Shown here: in pieces, positions 1-8,293 of the stretch | How positions within the stretch are numbered: position 1 is the first letter of the stretch | Layout: every line of letters starts with the position of its first letter | Assembly: GCF_009734185.1 (NCBI RefSeq) | Contig: NZ_CP046393.1 | Coordinates: forward strand, 62,001-126,000 | DNA: 64,000 bases | Direction of reading: 5' to 3' | From: Commensalibacter melissae | GTDB taxonomy: Bacteria > Pseudomonadota > Alphaproteobacteria > Acetobacterales > Acetobacteraceae | Notes under the pieces: generated by a model | Database searches by the model: none | The model's input: the letters and a program-made list of their open reading frames with translations, nothing else | Told to the model about the DNA's origin: nothing | Position numbers and translations under genes: made by a program

Positions 1-1
1 C

Positions 2-307
2 TCCCGGGCAATGGATTGGTTTGATTTGTCCCAAGCTTATGATGGGGATCTGGTCAATGCATTTTCACAGGTTAAATCCAGATTTTGTGTTATCAGTTTT
101 TCTTCTGACTGGCTTTTTCCCACTTCACGGTCAAGAGTGATAGTCAAGGCATTAAATCGTGTTGGAGCCAAGGTTTCTTTTGTTGAAATTGTAAGTGATA
201 AAGGGCATGATGCCTTCTTGTTGGATGAACCGGATCTTGATCATGTAATCAGCGGTTTTCTGGCAGGAATTAAAAGACAGAGGCAATTGGAAAATAATGC
301 GTCTTGA
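2..307 (+). CDS. metX: Homoserine O-acetyltransferase, C-terminal end (partial)
   Basis: This is the 3' end of a gene that begins before the window; the frame is open from base 2. The roughly 100 visible residues match the end of the alpha/beta-hydrolase fold acetyltransferase MetX, which acetylates homoserine with acetyl-CoA in methionine synthesis. The fragment starts with the family's AMDWFDL segment and carries the two late members of the catalytic triad: the Asp in SSDWLFP and the His in GHDAFL. Its last 11 bases overlap the start of metW, the usual metX-metW arrangement in Alphaproteobacteria, so the two are probably cotranslated. Some MetX proteins use succinyl-CoA instead; the part that would tell lies outside the window. 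Confidence 0.9.
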   Translation, partial: SRAMDWFDLSQAYDGDLVNAFSQVKSRFCVISFSSDWLFPTSRSRVIVKALNRVGAKVSFVEIVSDKGHDAFLLDEPDLDHVISGFLAGIKRQRQLENNAS

Positions 308-899
308 TCAATGTTGTATTGTTGACATGATTCAGCAAAATTCAACAATACTGGATATTGGATGTGGTGATGGTACATTAATTGATTATCTGTGCTGTAA
401 TCATCAATGTGATGCACGAGGAATAGAGTTGGATATGTCCTGTGTTACCAAGGCGGTAAGTAAAGGCTTATCTGTAATTCAGGGAAACGCAGATTTTGAC
501 TTGCAGAATTATCCCACGGATGGTTTTGATTATGTCGTATTATCGAGGACTCTACAGGCGGTTAATCGCCCACGTGAAGTTTTGCAACAAATGTTGCGAA
601 TAGGACGGTATGCTATTGTTTCATTTCCAAATTTTGGCCATTGGATTGTAAGAATGCAACTGCTTCTTAAAGGACATATGCCCATGACAAAAGTATGGGG
701 AACCCATTGGTTTGAGACGCCGAATATTCATCCCTGTACCTTAACAGATTTTGTATCACTATGTAAACAAGAGGGATATCATATTAGTCAGTGGATGGCT
801 ATTGATGATCATGGCGAGGGGGAAAAGGCCCCCTGGCGACGTTCAATACGTTTGGCCAATTTTTTTGGGGAACAGGCCTTATTTTTGCTGACACGTTGA
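297..899 (+). CDS. metW: Methionine biosynthesis protein MetW
   Basis: A 200-residue class I SAM-methyltransferase-fold protein. Motif I reads [10 protein letters not shown] (about residues 19-28), followed by an acidic GIELD strand end, and then the MetW-typical SFPNFGHW and [12 protein letters not shown] segments. MetW is the regular partner of MetX and is needed for full homoserine acyltransferase activity in several bacteria; a methyl-transfer substrate has not been settled for the family. The ATG lies inside the last codons of metX (11-base overlap), which supports translational coupling. Length is normal for the family. The gene is followed by about 265 bases without a gene, so the metXW transcript probably ends here. 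Confidence 0.93.
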   Translation: MRLDQCCIVDMIQQNSTILDIGCGDGTLIDYLCCNHQCDARGIELDMSCVTKAVSKGLSVIQGNADFDLQNYPTDGFDYVVLSRTLQAVNRPREVLQQMLRIGRYAIVSFPNFGHWIVRMQLLLKGHMPMTKVWGTHWFETPNIHPCTLTDFVSLCKQEGYHISQWMAIDDHGEGEKAPWRRSIRLANFFGEQALFLLTR

Positions 900-1164
900 T
901 TAAATGAGACAATCAATGCAACTGTTACATATCTGATATTATATTGATTATATATAAACAAAATTGATATTCATTGGATTAGTTAACAGAGTATTTTAGA
1001 TTTCTATTTTTATGTCATGAATTGGTTAATAGAATTGACGGGGTTGGATAATATTACTCTATCATTTACATTACATCATGGTTTTGTAGAGTCATATTTC
1101 TTATGAGTACGAATAAAATTTTTAGAATAATTTTTTAATATTTGATTGAGGTTTAAAAGAAGTA

Positions 1165-2112
1165 ATGCGAGACTTGGATCGGTCTTCTGAAAGTCATATT
1201 TTTGTTGAAAAACATCATTCCCCTTTAAAGATATCATTTCATGGATGGATAAAAATTATAATGGCGACCATTCATACACTAATTGATGGTCCATATATGC
1301 TGGTTGCAGCTGGTTGCGCATTTTTTTCTACCTTGTCGCTATTTCCTTCTATAAGTAGCTTGATTTCCATTTATGGGCTGGTTTTTGATCCACAAACGGT
1401 TGAGCCACAACTGGAATTTCTACAACATTTTTTCCCCCCGAATGTTTATGTTTTTTTACAGGAAATGATTAACAGTATTGTCGAGCAAACCCATTCCACT
1501 TTAACAATACAATTGGTTGTTTCCATTTTGTTCGCTCTTTGGTCTGCATCCATTGGGACAAAGGGTTTGGTTACGGGGCTAAACGTTGCCTATAATACGC
1601 ATGAGACACGGAGTTTCTTGAAATTTCAGGTTCTATCTGTTGTTTTGACATTCTGCGCTATTTTGGGAACGATTATGACCCTTGCGGTTATTGTTGCTTT
1701 ACCGGCAATTTTGAATATTTTGCCATATCAATTTCTAAATATTCTTACAGATTACTTTCCTGCTTACAATATGGTGAGAATAAGTAGTAACATTATTGTT
1801 TTTCTTTTTGCAACGTGGACTTTTGCTTTATTTTACCGTTTTGGGCCCTGCCGTTCCAACGTGCATTGGCGTTGGACATGTCCAGGCGCTTTTATCGCCA
1901 CAATTTTATGGTTGTTGGCTGCCTTTTCTTTTTCTTATTACGTTGCCCATTTTGCAAATTTTACAAGTACTTACGGCCCATTGGGAACCGTGGTTGCTGT
2001 TATGATGTGGTTTCTGGTTTCCTGCTATGTTGTTCTGGTTGGCGCTCAGTTCAATGCCCAGATAGAAGGATATATTTTAGATAGAAGCGAGGCTTCTAAC
2101 AAGATACCATAG
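1165..2112 (+). CDS. YihY/BrkB family inner-membrane protein
   Basis: A 315-residue polytopic membrane protein of the YihY/virulence factor BrkB family (UPF0761). About six hydrophobic segments are visible, starting near residue 43 with a LVAAGCAFFSTLSLFP stretch that matches the conserved first helix of the family, and including the conserved GPLGTVVAVMMWF segment near the C-terminus. An AGAAG-like ribosome site (AGAAGTA) precedes the ATG. The biochemical role of the family is unresolved; the old name RNase BN for E. coli YihY was a misassignment. It is transcribed alone and converges on the rlpA-like gene only 10 bases downstream. Confidence 0.85.
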   Translation: MRDLDRSSESHIFVEKHHSPLKISFHGWIKIIMATIHTLIDGPYMLVAAGCAFFSTLSLFPSISSLISIYGLVFDPQTVEPQLEFLQHFFPPNVYVFLQEMINSIVEQTHSTLTIQLVVSILFALWSASIGTKGLVTGLNVAYNTHETRSFLKFQVLSVVLTFCAILGTIMTLAVIVALPAILNILPYQFLNILTDYFPAYNMVRISSNIIVFLFATWTFALFYRFGPCRSNVHWRWTCPGAFIATILWLLAAFSFSYYVAHFANFTSTYGPLGTVVAVMMWFLVSCYVVLVGAQFNAQIEGYILDRSEASNKIP

Positions 2113-2122
2113 TCATAGAAAA

Positions 2123-2638
2123 TTATTGGGGAGTTTCAGCAACTTCGATATTATTCAGGGGTTTAATTGTTACATGGGCAGTTCCCCGGCTTAACATGCC
2201 AATTTTTGCTGCAGCAGCTTTTGATAGATCAATAATGCGATGTTTTACGAAAGGGCCACGATCGTTAATGGTGACGATGACTGAGTGCCCTGTATCTTCT
2301 GATTTAACCAACACTTTGCTTCCCAAAGGAAGGGTAGGATGAGCTGCGGTAAAATTCTGGTTGTTGAATGTTGAGCCAGAGGCTGTTTTACGTCTTTGCG
2401 TATGTCGCCCACCGTACCAGCTGGCAATACCGCTTTGAAAAGCTGTTTCATCTGTACTGATGATCATGTCTGCAGGATGTCTATTTTTGTGAAGAGTGTA
2501 GGGCATCACTCTTTTCTTTAATTTTCGAATCCGGTGAGAGGTGATCTTATGAGAACCGGAGTTAGCATATACTTGCATGGATTGAACATTTAATCCGATA
2601 ACAAGTGACAAAGCCAGTAATTTATTTCGACGTTTCAT
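2123..2638 (-). CDS. rlpA: RlpA-like double-psi beta-barrel protein
   Basis: A 171-residue exported protein. An N-terminal signal peptide (hydrophobic residues about 7-25, ending in VYANS) leads to a single RlpA-type double-psi beta-barrel. Family hallmarks are SGIASWYGG, the His in TAAHPTLPLGS, and the Asp in VTINDRGPF followed by IIDLSKAAA. Members with this barrel are lytic transglycosylases acting on denuded peptidoglycan at the septum, or related wall-binding proteins. The SPOR domain of E. coli RlpA is absent, so septal targeting through SPOR is not expected. There is no lipobox cysteine. It stands alone, divergent from aroQ across a 320-base gap. Fold assignment is firm; enzymatic activity is inferred. 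Confidence 0.85.
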   Translation of the reverse strand: MKRRNKLLALSLVIGLNVQSMQVYANSGSHKITSHRIRKLKKRVMPYTLHKNRHPADMIISTDETAFQSGIASWYGGRHTQRRKTASGSTFNNQNFTAAHPTLPLGSKVLVKSEDTGHSVIVTINDRGPFVKHRIIDLSKAAAAKIGMLSRGTAHVTIKPLNNIEVAETPQ

Positions 2639-2961
2639 ATACCCTGTTTATTATAGCGTTTTTTAATCATAATGATTAAGAAAACTACCATAATTCCTTT
2701 AAGTTAATATAAACCATGTTAAAAGCTAGAGAAAAAAAATGGCAAAAAAATGAAAAGATTTGCTTTTGTAACTTTACGCTAATACAATTGACGCACATAT
2801 GGCAAATAATTTGTTTAATCTATTGTTTCTGGCTGAAATGATATAAATAAACATAGTTTATCAAAAAATTAAGAGAAAATTTAATTAATTTGTTGACTGT
2901 TTATAAGAGAGGCTTTTTAAATTCATATAGTGTTAAACCTGATTAAAGGCATGAATAACTA
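2639..2961. other. Gene-free divergent spacer between rlpA-like gene and aroQ
   Basis: About 320 very AT-rich bases separate the two divergent genes. I see no ORF or RNA gene. A TTGACT at 2893-2898 followed by AT-rich sequence (TAAATT near 2918) is a possible but loosely spaced sigma70-type promoter for the aroQ operon. No clear promoter for the minus-strand gene could be picked out. Confidence 0.35.
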
Positions 2962-3417
2962 GTGATGGAATTGCCCCTCGTATATGTTTTGAATGGTCCT
3001 AACTTAAATATGTTAGGAATGCGTCAGCCAAATGTGTATGGTCATGCAACCTTGGATGATGTAGAACAAATCTGTATTCAAAATGCAGAACAGCTCGAAA
3101 TAGCAATTGATTTTCGCCAATCCAATGATGAGGGGGAACTTGTTTCTTGGATTCAGGAGTGTAGGGGAAAAGCAAAGGGAATTATCATTAATGCAGGAGC
3201 ATATAGTCATACTTCTATAGCAATTTTAGATGCTTTACTGGCAGTTGATTTACCTGTTATAGAGGTACATATATCAAATATTTACCGCCGGGAATCATTT
3301 CGGCATCATTCTTATGTTTCTCATGCGGCGACAGGGGTAATCTGTGGATTGGGTATTCAGGGTTATGCCTTGGCTTTGGCTGCGTTGGCAAATCTTATAT
3401 TGGAAGAGGATAGTTGA
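2962..3417 (+). CDS. aroQ: 3-dehydroquinate dehydratase, type II
   Basis: Converts 3-dehydroquinate to 3-dehydroshikimate in the shikimate pathway by the type II mechanism. The roughly 150-residue length and motifs fit: LNGPNLNMLG at the N-terminus with the flexible-lid Arg/Tyr (MRQPNVYG), INAGAYSHTS in the middle, and the active-site segment EVHISNIYRR followed by FRHHS. The frame opens with GTG (2962) directly followed by ATG (2965); either could be the start, with AAAGG about 13-16 bases upstream. It is the first gene of an aroQ-accB-accC operon, a linkage common in Proteobacteria: its TGA overlaps the accB ATG by one base. Confidence 0.95.
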   Translation: MMELPLVYVLNGPNLNMLGMRQPNVYGHATLDDVEQICIQNAEQLEIAIDFRQSNDEGELVSWIQECRGKAKGIIINAGAYSHTSIAILDALLAVDLPVIEVHISNIYRRESFRHHSYVSHAATGVICGLGIQGYALALAALANLILEEDS

Positions 3418-3893
3418 TGAGCAAAATGCTCGTAGATGTAGAAGTTATTCGTAAATTGGCTGATATTTTAACTGAAACAGGGTTAACAGAAATCGAGGTT
3501 TCCGAAAAGGATCAGCATATTCGCGTCGTAAAGAATATTACCGTTAACGCAAGTCCAGTAACAGCTCCCGTTTCCATGGCTCCTGTCATGAATTCCGCGC
3601 CTGTGCCTGTAACGGTTAATAATGATGATGCCAAACAGGAAGAAGATCTCTCTAAACATCCTGGCGCGCTGCTAAGTCCAATGATTGGTGTTGCCTATTT
3701 AACGCCGGAACCTTCTGCCCCCCCTTTTGTAACTGTTGGACAAGAGGTTCAGTCTGGACAGATCATCATGCTTATTGAAGCGATGAAAACGTTTAATCAA
3801 ATTCGTGCCCATAAATCAGGAAAATTGACGCGTATGCTTGTTAATTCCGGTGATCCAGTAGAATATGGTGAGGTTCTGGCGGTAATTGAATAA
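3417..3893 (+). CDS. accB: Biotin carboxyl carrier protein of acetyl-CoA carboxylase
   Basis: This protein of about 158 residues carries biotin for acetyl-CoA carboxylase, the first committed step of fatty-acid synthesis. The N-terminal helix-rich region (residues 1-45) is followed by a flexible Ala/Pro/Val-rich linker (about 45-80) and a biotinyl domain. The biotin attachment site is EAMK, with Lys124 as the acceptor when the protein is counted from the ATG at 3417. The [14 protein letters not shown]-type thumb region upstream is also typical. I chose the ATG that overlaps the aroQ stop rather than the TTG one codon earlier because the one-base stop/start overlap signals coupling. accC follows within two bases. 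Confidence 0.95.
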   Translation: MSKMLVDVEVIRKLADILTETGLTEIEVSEKDQHIRVVKNITVNASPVTAPVSMAPVMNSAPVPVTVNNDDAKQEEDLSKHPGALLSPMIGVAYLTPEPSAPPFVTVGQEVQSGQIIMLIEAMKTFNQIRAHKSGKLTRMLVNSGDPVEYGEVLAVIE

Positions 3894-3894
3894 A

Positions 3895-5250
3895 ATGTTT
3901 TCAAAGATTTTAATCGCGAATCGTGGAGAAATTGCTCTTCGTATTTTACGGGCATGTCGTGAAATGGGAATTAAAACCGTTGCTGTGCATTCAACTGCGG
4001 ATACAGATGCAATGCATGTGCGTTTGGCAGATGAAAGCGTATGTATTGGTCCTCCTTCAGTCACAGACAGTTATTTGAATAAGAGGGCAATTTTATCTGC
4101 AGCAGCCATCACAGGAGCCGAAGCAATTCATCCCGGTTATGGTTTTCTTTCCGAGAATGCAGATTTTGCCGAACTGGTTGAAGAGCATGGATTTGTTTTT
4201 ATTGGTCCTTCTGCCCAGCATATTCGTATGATGGGTGATAAGATCCAGGCCAAAACAACCATGAAGAAATTCAATGTTCCTCTGGTTCCAGGTTCAGATG
4301 GGGCCCTGTCAGATCTTGCTACAGCAAAAGAGGTTGCAAATAAGATTGGTTATCCAGTTTTGATCAAGGCTTCTGCTGGGGGTGGAGGTCGCGGCATGAA
4401 AGTTGCCTCTACAGAAACAGAGCTGGAAGAGGCGTGGCAGGTTGCAAGGGCTGAAGCAAAAATGGCTTTTGGTAATGACGAAGTTTATATGGAAAAATAT
4501 TTGGATAAACCTCGTCATATAGAAGTTCAGATTATTGGCGATCAACATGGTAATGTCTTATTTTTGGGTGAGCGGGACTGTTCTTTGCAAAGACGGCATC
4601 AAAAAGTGTTGGAAGAAGCTTTGTCTCCTTGTCTAACTGTAAAGGAACGTGATTTTATTGGTAAAGTTGCCACCCATGCCATGCAGCAATTAGGATATAA
4701 AAATGCCGGTACGCTTGAATTTCTTTATCAGGATGGACAATTTTGTTTTATTGAGATGAATACGCGTTTACAGGTTGAACATCCTGTTACCGAACTGGTT
4801 ACCGATGTTGATCTTGTTGCAGAGCAAATTCGTGTGGCTGCAGGTGAAAAATTAAAATTAAGCCAAAAAGACATTCAGTTTAAAGGACATGCAATAGAAT
4901 GCCGTATTAATGCCGAGGACCCTGAAAATTTTGTACCCAATCCTGGAAAAATCGAAGTTTTTCATTCTCCAGGTGGACTGGGGGTTCGTTTGGATAGCGC
5001 TTTATATGTTGGTTATACTATTCCACCATATTATGATAGTATGATTGCCAAATTAATTGCCTATGGACATGACAGGGCAACCGCAATTGCAAGAATGCAA
5101 AGAGCATTGGAGGAAATGGTTGTGACAGGTGTAAAAACAACCATTCCATTACAGCAGAAAATATTGGCAGATAAAGAGTTCCAGAAAGGTGACTATACCA
5201 TTCATTGGCTGGAACATTTTATTGAGAAAAATAAAGCTGAATATAATTGA
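3895..5250 (+). CDS. accC: Acetyl-CoA carboxylase, biotin carboxylase subunit
   Basis: ATP-dependent carboxylation of the biotin carried by AccB. About 451 residues from the ATG at 3895, giving the family-standard beginning [14 protein letters not shown]; the open frame extends three codons upstream to a TTG inside accB, which is a less likely start. ATP-grasp features are clear: the Lys158 region with the glycine-rich [10 protein letters not shown] loop, [12 protein letters not shown], the catalytic [16 protein letters not shown] segment, and the C-terminal biotin carboxylase domain with [12 protein letters not shown]. Last gene of the operon; the convergent apt gene ends 4 bases further on. 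The carboxyltransferase genes accA and accD are not in this window. Confidence 0.96.
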   Translation: MFSKILIANRGEIALRILRACREMGIKTVAVHSTADTDAMHVRLADESVCIGPPSVTDSYLNKRAILSAAAITGAEAIHPGYGFLSENADFAELVEEHGFVFIGPSAQHIRMMGDKIQAKTTMKKFNVPLVPGSDGALSDLATAKEVANKIGYPVLIKASAGGGGRGMKVASTETELEEAWQVARAEAKMAFGNDEVYMEKYLDKPRHIEVQIIGDQHGNVLFLGERDCSLQRRHQKVLEEALSPCLTVKERDFIGKVATHAMQQLGYKNAGTLEFLYQDGQFCFIEMNTRLQVEHPVTELVTDVDLVAEQIRVAAGEKLKLSQKDIQFKGHAIECRINAEDPENFVPNPGKIEVFHSPGGLGVRLDSALYVGYTIPPYYDSMIAKLIAYGHDRATAIARMQRALEEMVVTGVKTTIPLQQKILADKEFQKGDYTIHWLEHFIEKNKAEYN

Positions 5251-5254
5251 AGCT

Positions 5255-5815
5255 TTATTCATTATAAGTGATTGCTGAAAATAAGGGGACGTCAATTTTT
5301 TCGCGTCCCTTTAAATTTTTTAGTTCAATTAAGGCAGCTGCTCCGATGATATTGGCACCAGTTTTACGTAAAAGTTTAATAGCGGCCTGCAACGTTCCAC
5401 CAGTTGCGAGCAAGTCATCAATAATAACAACGCGCTGTCCGGGCTTGATTGCATCTTCCTGAATATGGATACAATTTTGTCCATATTCCAAATCGTAATC
5501 AATTGAAATCGTTTTTCCAGGCAATTTGCCGGGTTTACGAATCATTATCATTCCACAGCCTAATGCTGTTGCAAGGGGTGATGCACTAACAAATCCTCTT
5601 GATTCAATTCCGGCAATTAGATCGGGTTGCCAAGCTGCAATTCCATGTGCCATACGTGCAGAAGCAATCTGCCAGGCATCAGCATTGCGTAGAAGTGTGG
5701 AGATATCGTAAAATAATATGCCTTCATGAGGATAGTTAGGAATAGTACGAATATATTTTTTTAAATCTATATTGGTGGGCGGTGTGAAATCTGTTTGATT
5801 AGGTGCGTTGCTCAT
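5255..5815 (-). CDS. apt: Adenine phosphoribosyltransferase
   Basis: Salvages adenine to AMP using PRPP. About 186 residues from the ATG at 5815; the frame runs three codons further to a TTG at 5824 that I consider less likely. The type I phosphoribosyltransferase PRPP loop is [12 protein letters not shown] in the last third. Upstream motifs fit Apt: [14 protein letters not shown] near residue 30, AGIESRGFV and [10 protein letters not shown]. Spacing to the convergent accC stop is 4 bases, so the two transcripts probably overlap or share a terminator. Nothing unusual in the sequence. Confidence 0.94.
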   Translation of the reverse strand: MSNAPNQTDFTPPTNIDLKKYIRTIPNYPHEGILFYDISTLLRNADAWQIASARMAHGIAAWQPDLIAGIESRGFVSASPLATALGCGMIMIRKPGKLPGKTISIDYDLEYGQNCIHIQEDAIKPGQRVVIIDDLLATGGTLQAAIKLLRKTGANIIGAAALIELKNLKGREKIDVPLFSAITYNE

Positions 5816-5897
5816 TTCTAACAATCATTAATAAATTTAACATAAACCATTCATGTTTTAAAAGGTTCAAATACGTCACGCAATAAATTTATTGATC

Positions 5898-6725
5898 TTA
5901 TGAATGTAGGTTATTTTTCTGCCAGTTTTTTTTTCTTTTTTCACAAAACTTTTCCACAAAAGGCATTAATCGTAGGATAAAATATGGTTTTAGCATCAAA
6001 AGTTTAGTTTGCAATCCTGACCATTTGGGAATGTAATATTCCAATCCTTTTTTCTTGAGGGCTTTCATAATTGTTTTACAGACAATTTCGGGTTCAAGAG
6101 GTGGAGAGCAGAAATTAAGCAAAGACCCTCCATTTTGCATTTCATTATGAAGCATTTGCGTGTCAATGGCGCCAGGAAAAATGGATGAAACATATATTTT
6201 CCGGGGACGGAGCTCCATGGCCAACGCCAAGGCAAATCCACGTAAACCATATTTACTGGCAGAATATAATGCGCTGTCTTTTAGGGGGAAAATACCTCCC
6301 AATGAATTTATAAAAACAATTGAGCTTTTTTTACGCATAAGCGGAAGTAAGCCTTTGGTCAAAAAAATGGCTCCATTAAGATTTACCTGAAGTTGGTTAA
6401 GTATTAATTGATCACTTAAATTTGAAAACGAACCTGGATAAATATTTCCTGCACAATGGATTAAAGCATTAATGTGATGGAATTGTTTTTTAATATCCTC
6501 ACATAAATACTGTATTTCATTAAGATGAGAAATATCGCAAATACGAATAATGACTTTATCTCCATAATGTAGAGAAATTTGTTCTAATTGCGCAAGATTT
6601 CTTGCAATCATAATAATTTTGTAATGTTCTTCTAAAAGGTAAGAAACAAGTTTTTTGCCCAACCCCCCGGTTGCTCCAGTAAGAACAGCGATTTTATTAG
6701 ATTGTTTAAAAATATTTAAATTCAT
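5898..6725 (-). CDS. Short-chain dehydrogenase/reductase, membrane-lipid type
   Basis: A 275-residue classical SDR. The nucleotide-binding motif is TGATGGLG (about residues 17-24); the NAG-type motif appears as HCAGN, the catalytic Ser in FINSLGG, and Tyr/Lys in YSASK. After the Rossmann core the C-terminal 60 residues carry hydrophobic and basic stretches (LKPYFILRLMPFV, then KRKKNWQKN), which suggests membrane association as in some lipid- or sterol-active SDRs. Substrate unknown. It is transcribed alone; about 180 AT-rich bases separate it from the divergent sirtuin gene. Confidence 0.8.
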   Translation of the reverse strand: MNLNIFKQSNKIAVLTGATGGLGKKLVSYLLEEHYKIIMIARNLAQLEQISLHYGDKVIIRICDISHLNEIQYLCEDIKKQFHHINALIHCAGNIYPGSFSNLSDQLILNQLQVNLNGAIFLTKGLLPLMRKKSSIVFINSLGGIFPLKDSALYSASKYGLRGFALALAMELRPRKIYVSSIFPGAIDTQMLHNEMQNGGSLLNFCSPPLEPEIVCKTIMKALKKKGLEYYIPKWSGLQTKLLMLKPYFILRLMPFVEKFCEKRKKNWQKNNLHS

Positions 6726-6904
6726 TTAGATAAATCTCAAACTTAAAAGGTCATTATACTAAGTTATAGAATACTATTTAATTAAGTATAACATAATATT
6801 TTAAAATATAAGATATTTAGGTTTATATAGCGTAATTAATCAAACTTGTTTATTTTTACCATAAAATAATTTTATGAATTAAATGTTATAAGAAGTATCG
6901 AGCA

Positions 6905-7618
6905 ATGAATAAAATTGTTGTTTTAACTGGAGCCGGGATCAGTCAGGAATCGGGCCTTGATACGTTTCGTGATGCTAATGGCATCTGGGCGAAATATAAT
7001 ATGGAAGAAGTTTGCACCTTGGAAGGATTTAAGAAAAATCCTGAAAAATTACATGAATTTTATAATCAGTTACGTTCGAATTTGCCTAAATATTTACCCA
7101 ATGCCGCTCATATTGCCTTGGCGAAACTTGAACAGGCTGTCTTGAAAAAAGAAATTGAAGCTGAATTGGTTTTGATAACGCAAAATATTGATGATTTACA
7201 TGAACGTGCCGGGAGCCGTTTTCTTTATCATATGCATGGAGAATTGTACAAGATAAGATGCACAACATGTGATCGACGTATGGAATGGCATAAGTCATGT
7301 TTTCCATATACATCTTGTCCATATTGTCATGCTGTGACATTACGGCCAGATATTGTATGGTTTGGGGAAATGCCTTATTATATGCAAGAAATTGGAAGGG
7401 CATTATCAGATTGTAACTTATTTGTCGCCATTGGTACTTCCGGTGTAGTCTATCCGGCTGCTGGGTTTGTAAACGAAGTACAGGGGCGAGCGAAAACAAT
7501 CGAGTTAAATCTGGAACATTCTATGGGCACATCAAATTTTGATGAATCCTGGCAAGGTTCAGCAACAGAATTGGTTCCCGAATTTGTCAATTATTTATTA
7601 AACGCCTATCAGAAATAA
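6905..7618 (+). CDS. cobB: NAD-dependent protein deacylase, sirtuin family
   Basis: A 237-residue class III-like sirtuin that removes acyl groups from lysines with NAD+. Visible motifs: TGAGISQESGLDTFRD (NAD loop), TQNIDDLHERAG, the catalytic His111 in HMHGEL, a structural zinc site Cys119/Cys122/Cys138/Cys141, and GTSGVVYPAAGF. CobB/SIRT5-type deacylases bind succinyl-lysine with a Tyr-x-x-Arg pair; here the region reads FYNQLR with Tyr53 but Leu56 where the Arg is expected and Arg57 one place later. So deacetylase activity is likely and desuccinylase activity is uncertain. It is 9 bases upstream of the uracil-DNA glycosylase gene, probably one transcript. Confidence 0.92.
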   Translation: MNKIVVLTGAGISQESGLDTFRDANGIWAKYNMEEVCTLEGFKKNPEKLHEFYNQLRSNLPKYLPNAAHIALAKLEQAVLKKEIEAELVLITQNIDDLHERAGSRFLYHMHGELYKIRCTTCDRRMEWHKSCFPYTSCPYCHAVTLRPDIVWFGEMPYYMQEIGRALSDCNLFVAIGTSGVVYPAAGFVNEVQGRAKTIELNLEHSMGTSNFDESWQGSATELVPEFVNYLLNAYQK

Positions 7619-7627
7619 GGGAAAAGA

Positions 7628-8221
7628 ATGACTGACTCTTTAAACCGTCTTTTGAAAGAGGTTCGGGCTTGTCATATCTGCAGGGATTTACCTTTGGGTC
7701 CAAAACCCATTTTGCAGGTAGGTTCGTCTAAAGTGCGGTTGTTAATCACTGGACAGGCGCCAGGTACACGTGCACATGAAACGGGAATAACGTTTAATGA
7801 TCCTTCGGGGGATCGTTTGCGTGAATGGATGGGAATTAACCGATCCTTATTTTATAATGATCAATTGATTTCAATTATTCCAATGGGATTTTGTTATCCA
7901 GGCAGTTATGAAAGAGGTGGGGATTTACCTCCTCGTAAAGAATGTGCGCCACAATGGAGAGCCAAACTTTTGAAATTATTGCCTAATATTGAATTGACCC
8001 TTCTGGTTGGATCTTATGCACAAAATTATGTCTTGGGAAAAGGAAGCCTAACAGAACGAGTTAAGAATTTTCGGGATTATTTACCTAATTTTTTGCCTCT
8101 TCCTCATCCTTCATGGCGGACAAGAATTTGGGCAAAAAAGAACCCTTTTTTTGAAACGGAAGTTTTACCAGAGTTGAAAAAAAGGGTTTGCGATATTTTG
8201 AATTTAGACATGAAATCTTAA
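7628..8221 (+). CDS. Uracil-DNA glycosylase family protein (4Fe-4S type)
   Basis: A 197-residue member of the uracil-DNA glycosylase superfamily, which cuts uracil from DNA in base-excision repair. Motif A region reads TGQAPGTRAHETG and the late motif reads LPHPSWR. Four cysteines are arranged as C15-x2-C18 and later C-x16-C (GFCYPG through RKECAPQ), the layout of the iron-sulphur cluster in family 4/5 glycosylases. The position that is Glu in the family 4 GEAPG motif is Gln here, so the protein belongs to a side branch and its substrate range cannot be read from sequence. It follows the sirtuin gene closely. Its downstream neighbour is convergent. Confidence 0.85.
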   Translation: MTDSLNRLLKEVRACHICRDLPLGPKPILQVGSSKVRLLITGQAPGTRAHETGITFNDPSGDRLREWMGINRSLFYNDQLISIIPMGFCYPGSYERGGDLPPRKECAPQWRAKLLKLLPNIELTLLVGSYAQNYVLGKGSLTERVKNFRDYLPNFLPLPHPSWRTRIWAKKNPFFETEVLPELKKRVCDILNLDMKS

Positions 8222-8293
8222 ATAATTATTTAATAACTTATTATATTAAATATAAGGAAACTATATATTGGCTGAAGTTGAAAAATAATTATT

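Noticed and set aside
7086-7499. A 137-codon minus-strand frame within the sirtuin gene
   Set aside because: Complement of a well-conserved coding region; no family features or ribosome site.
8222-8293. Interleaved inverted repeats (TTGGCT/AGCCAA and AAGTTG/CAACTT) suggesting a pseudoknot RNA
   Set aside because: Arms are only 6 bp in AT-rich sequence in a convergent gap; chance or a weak terminator is enough.
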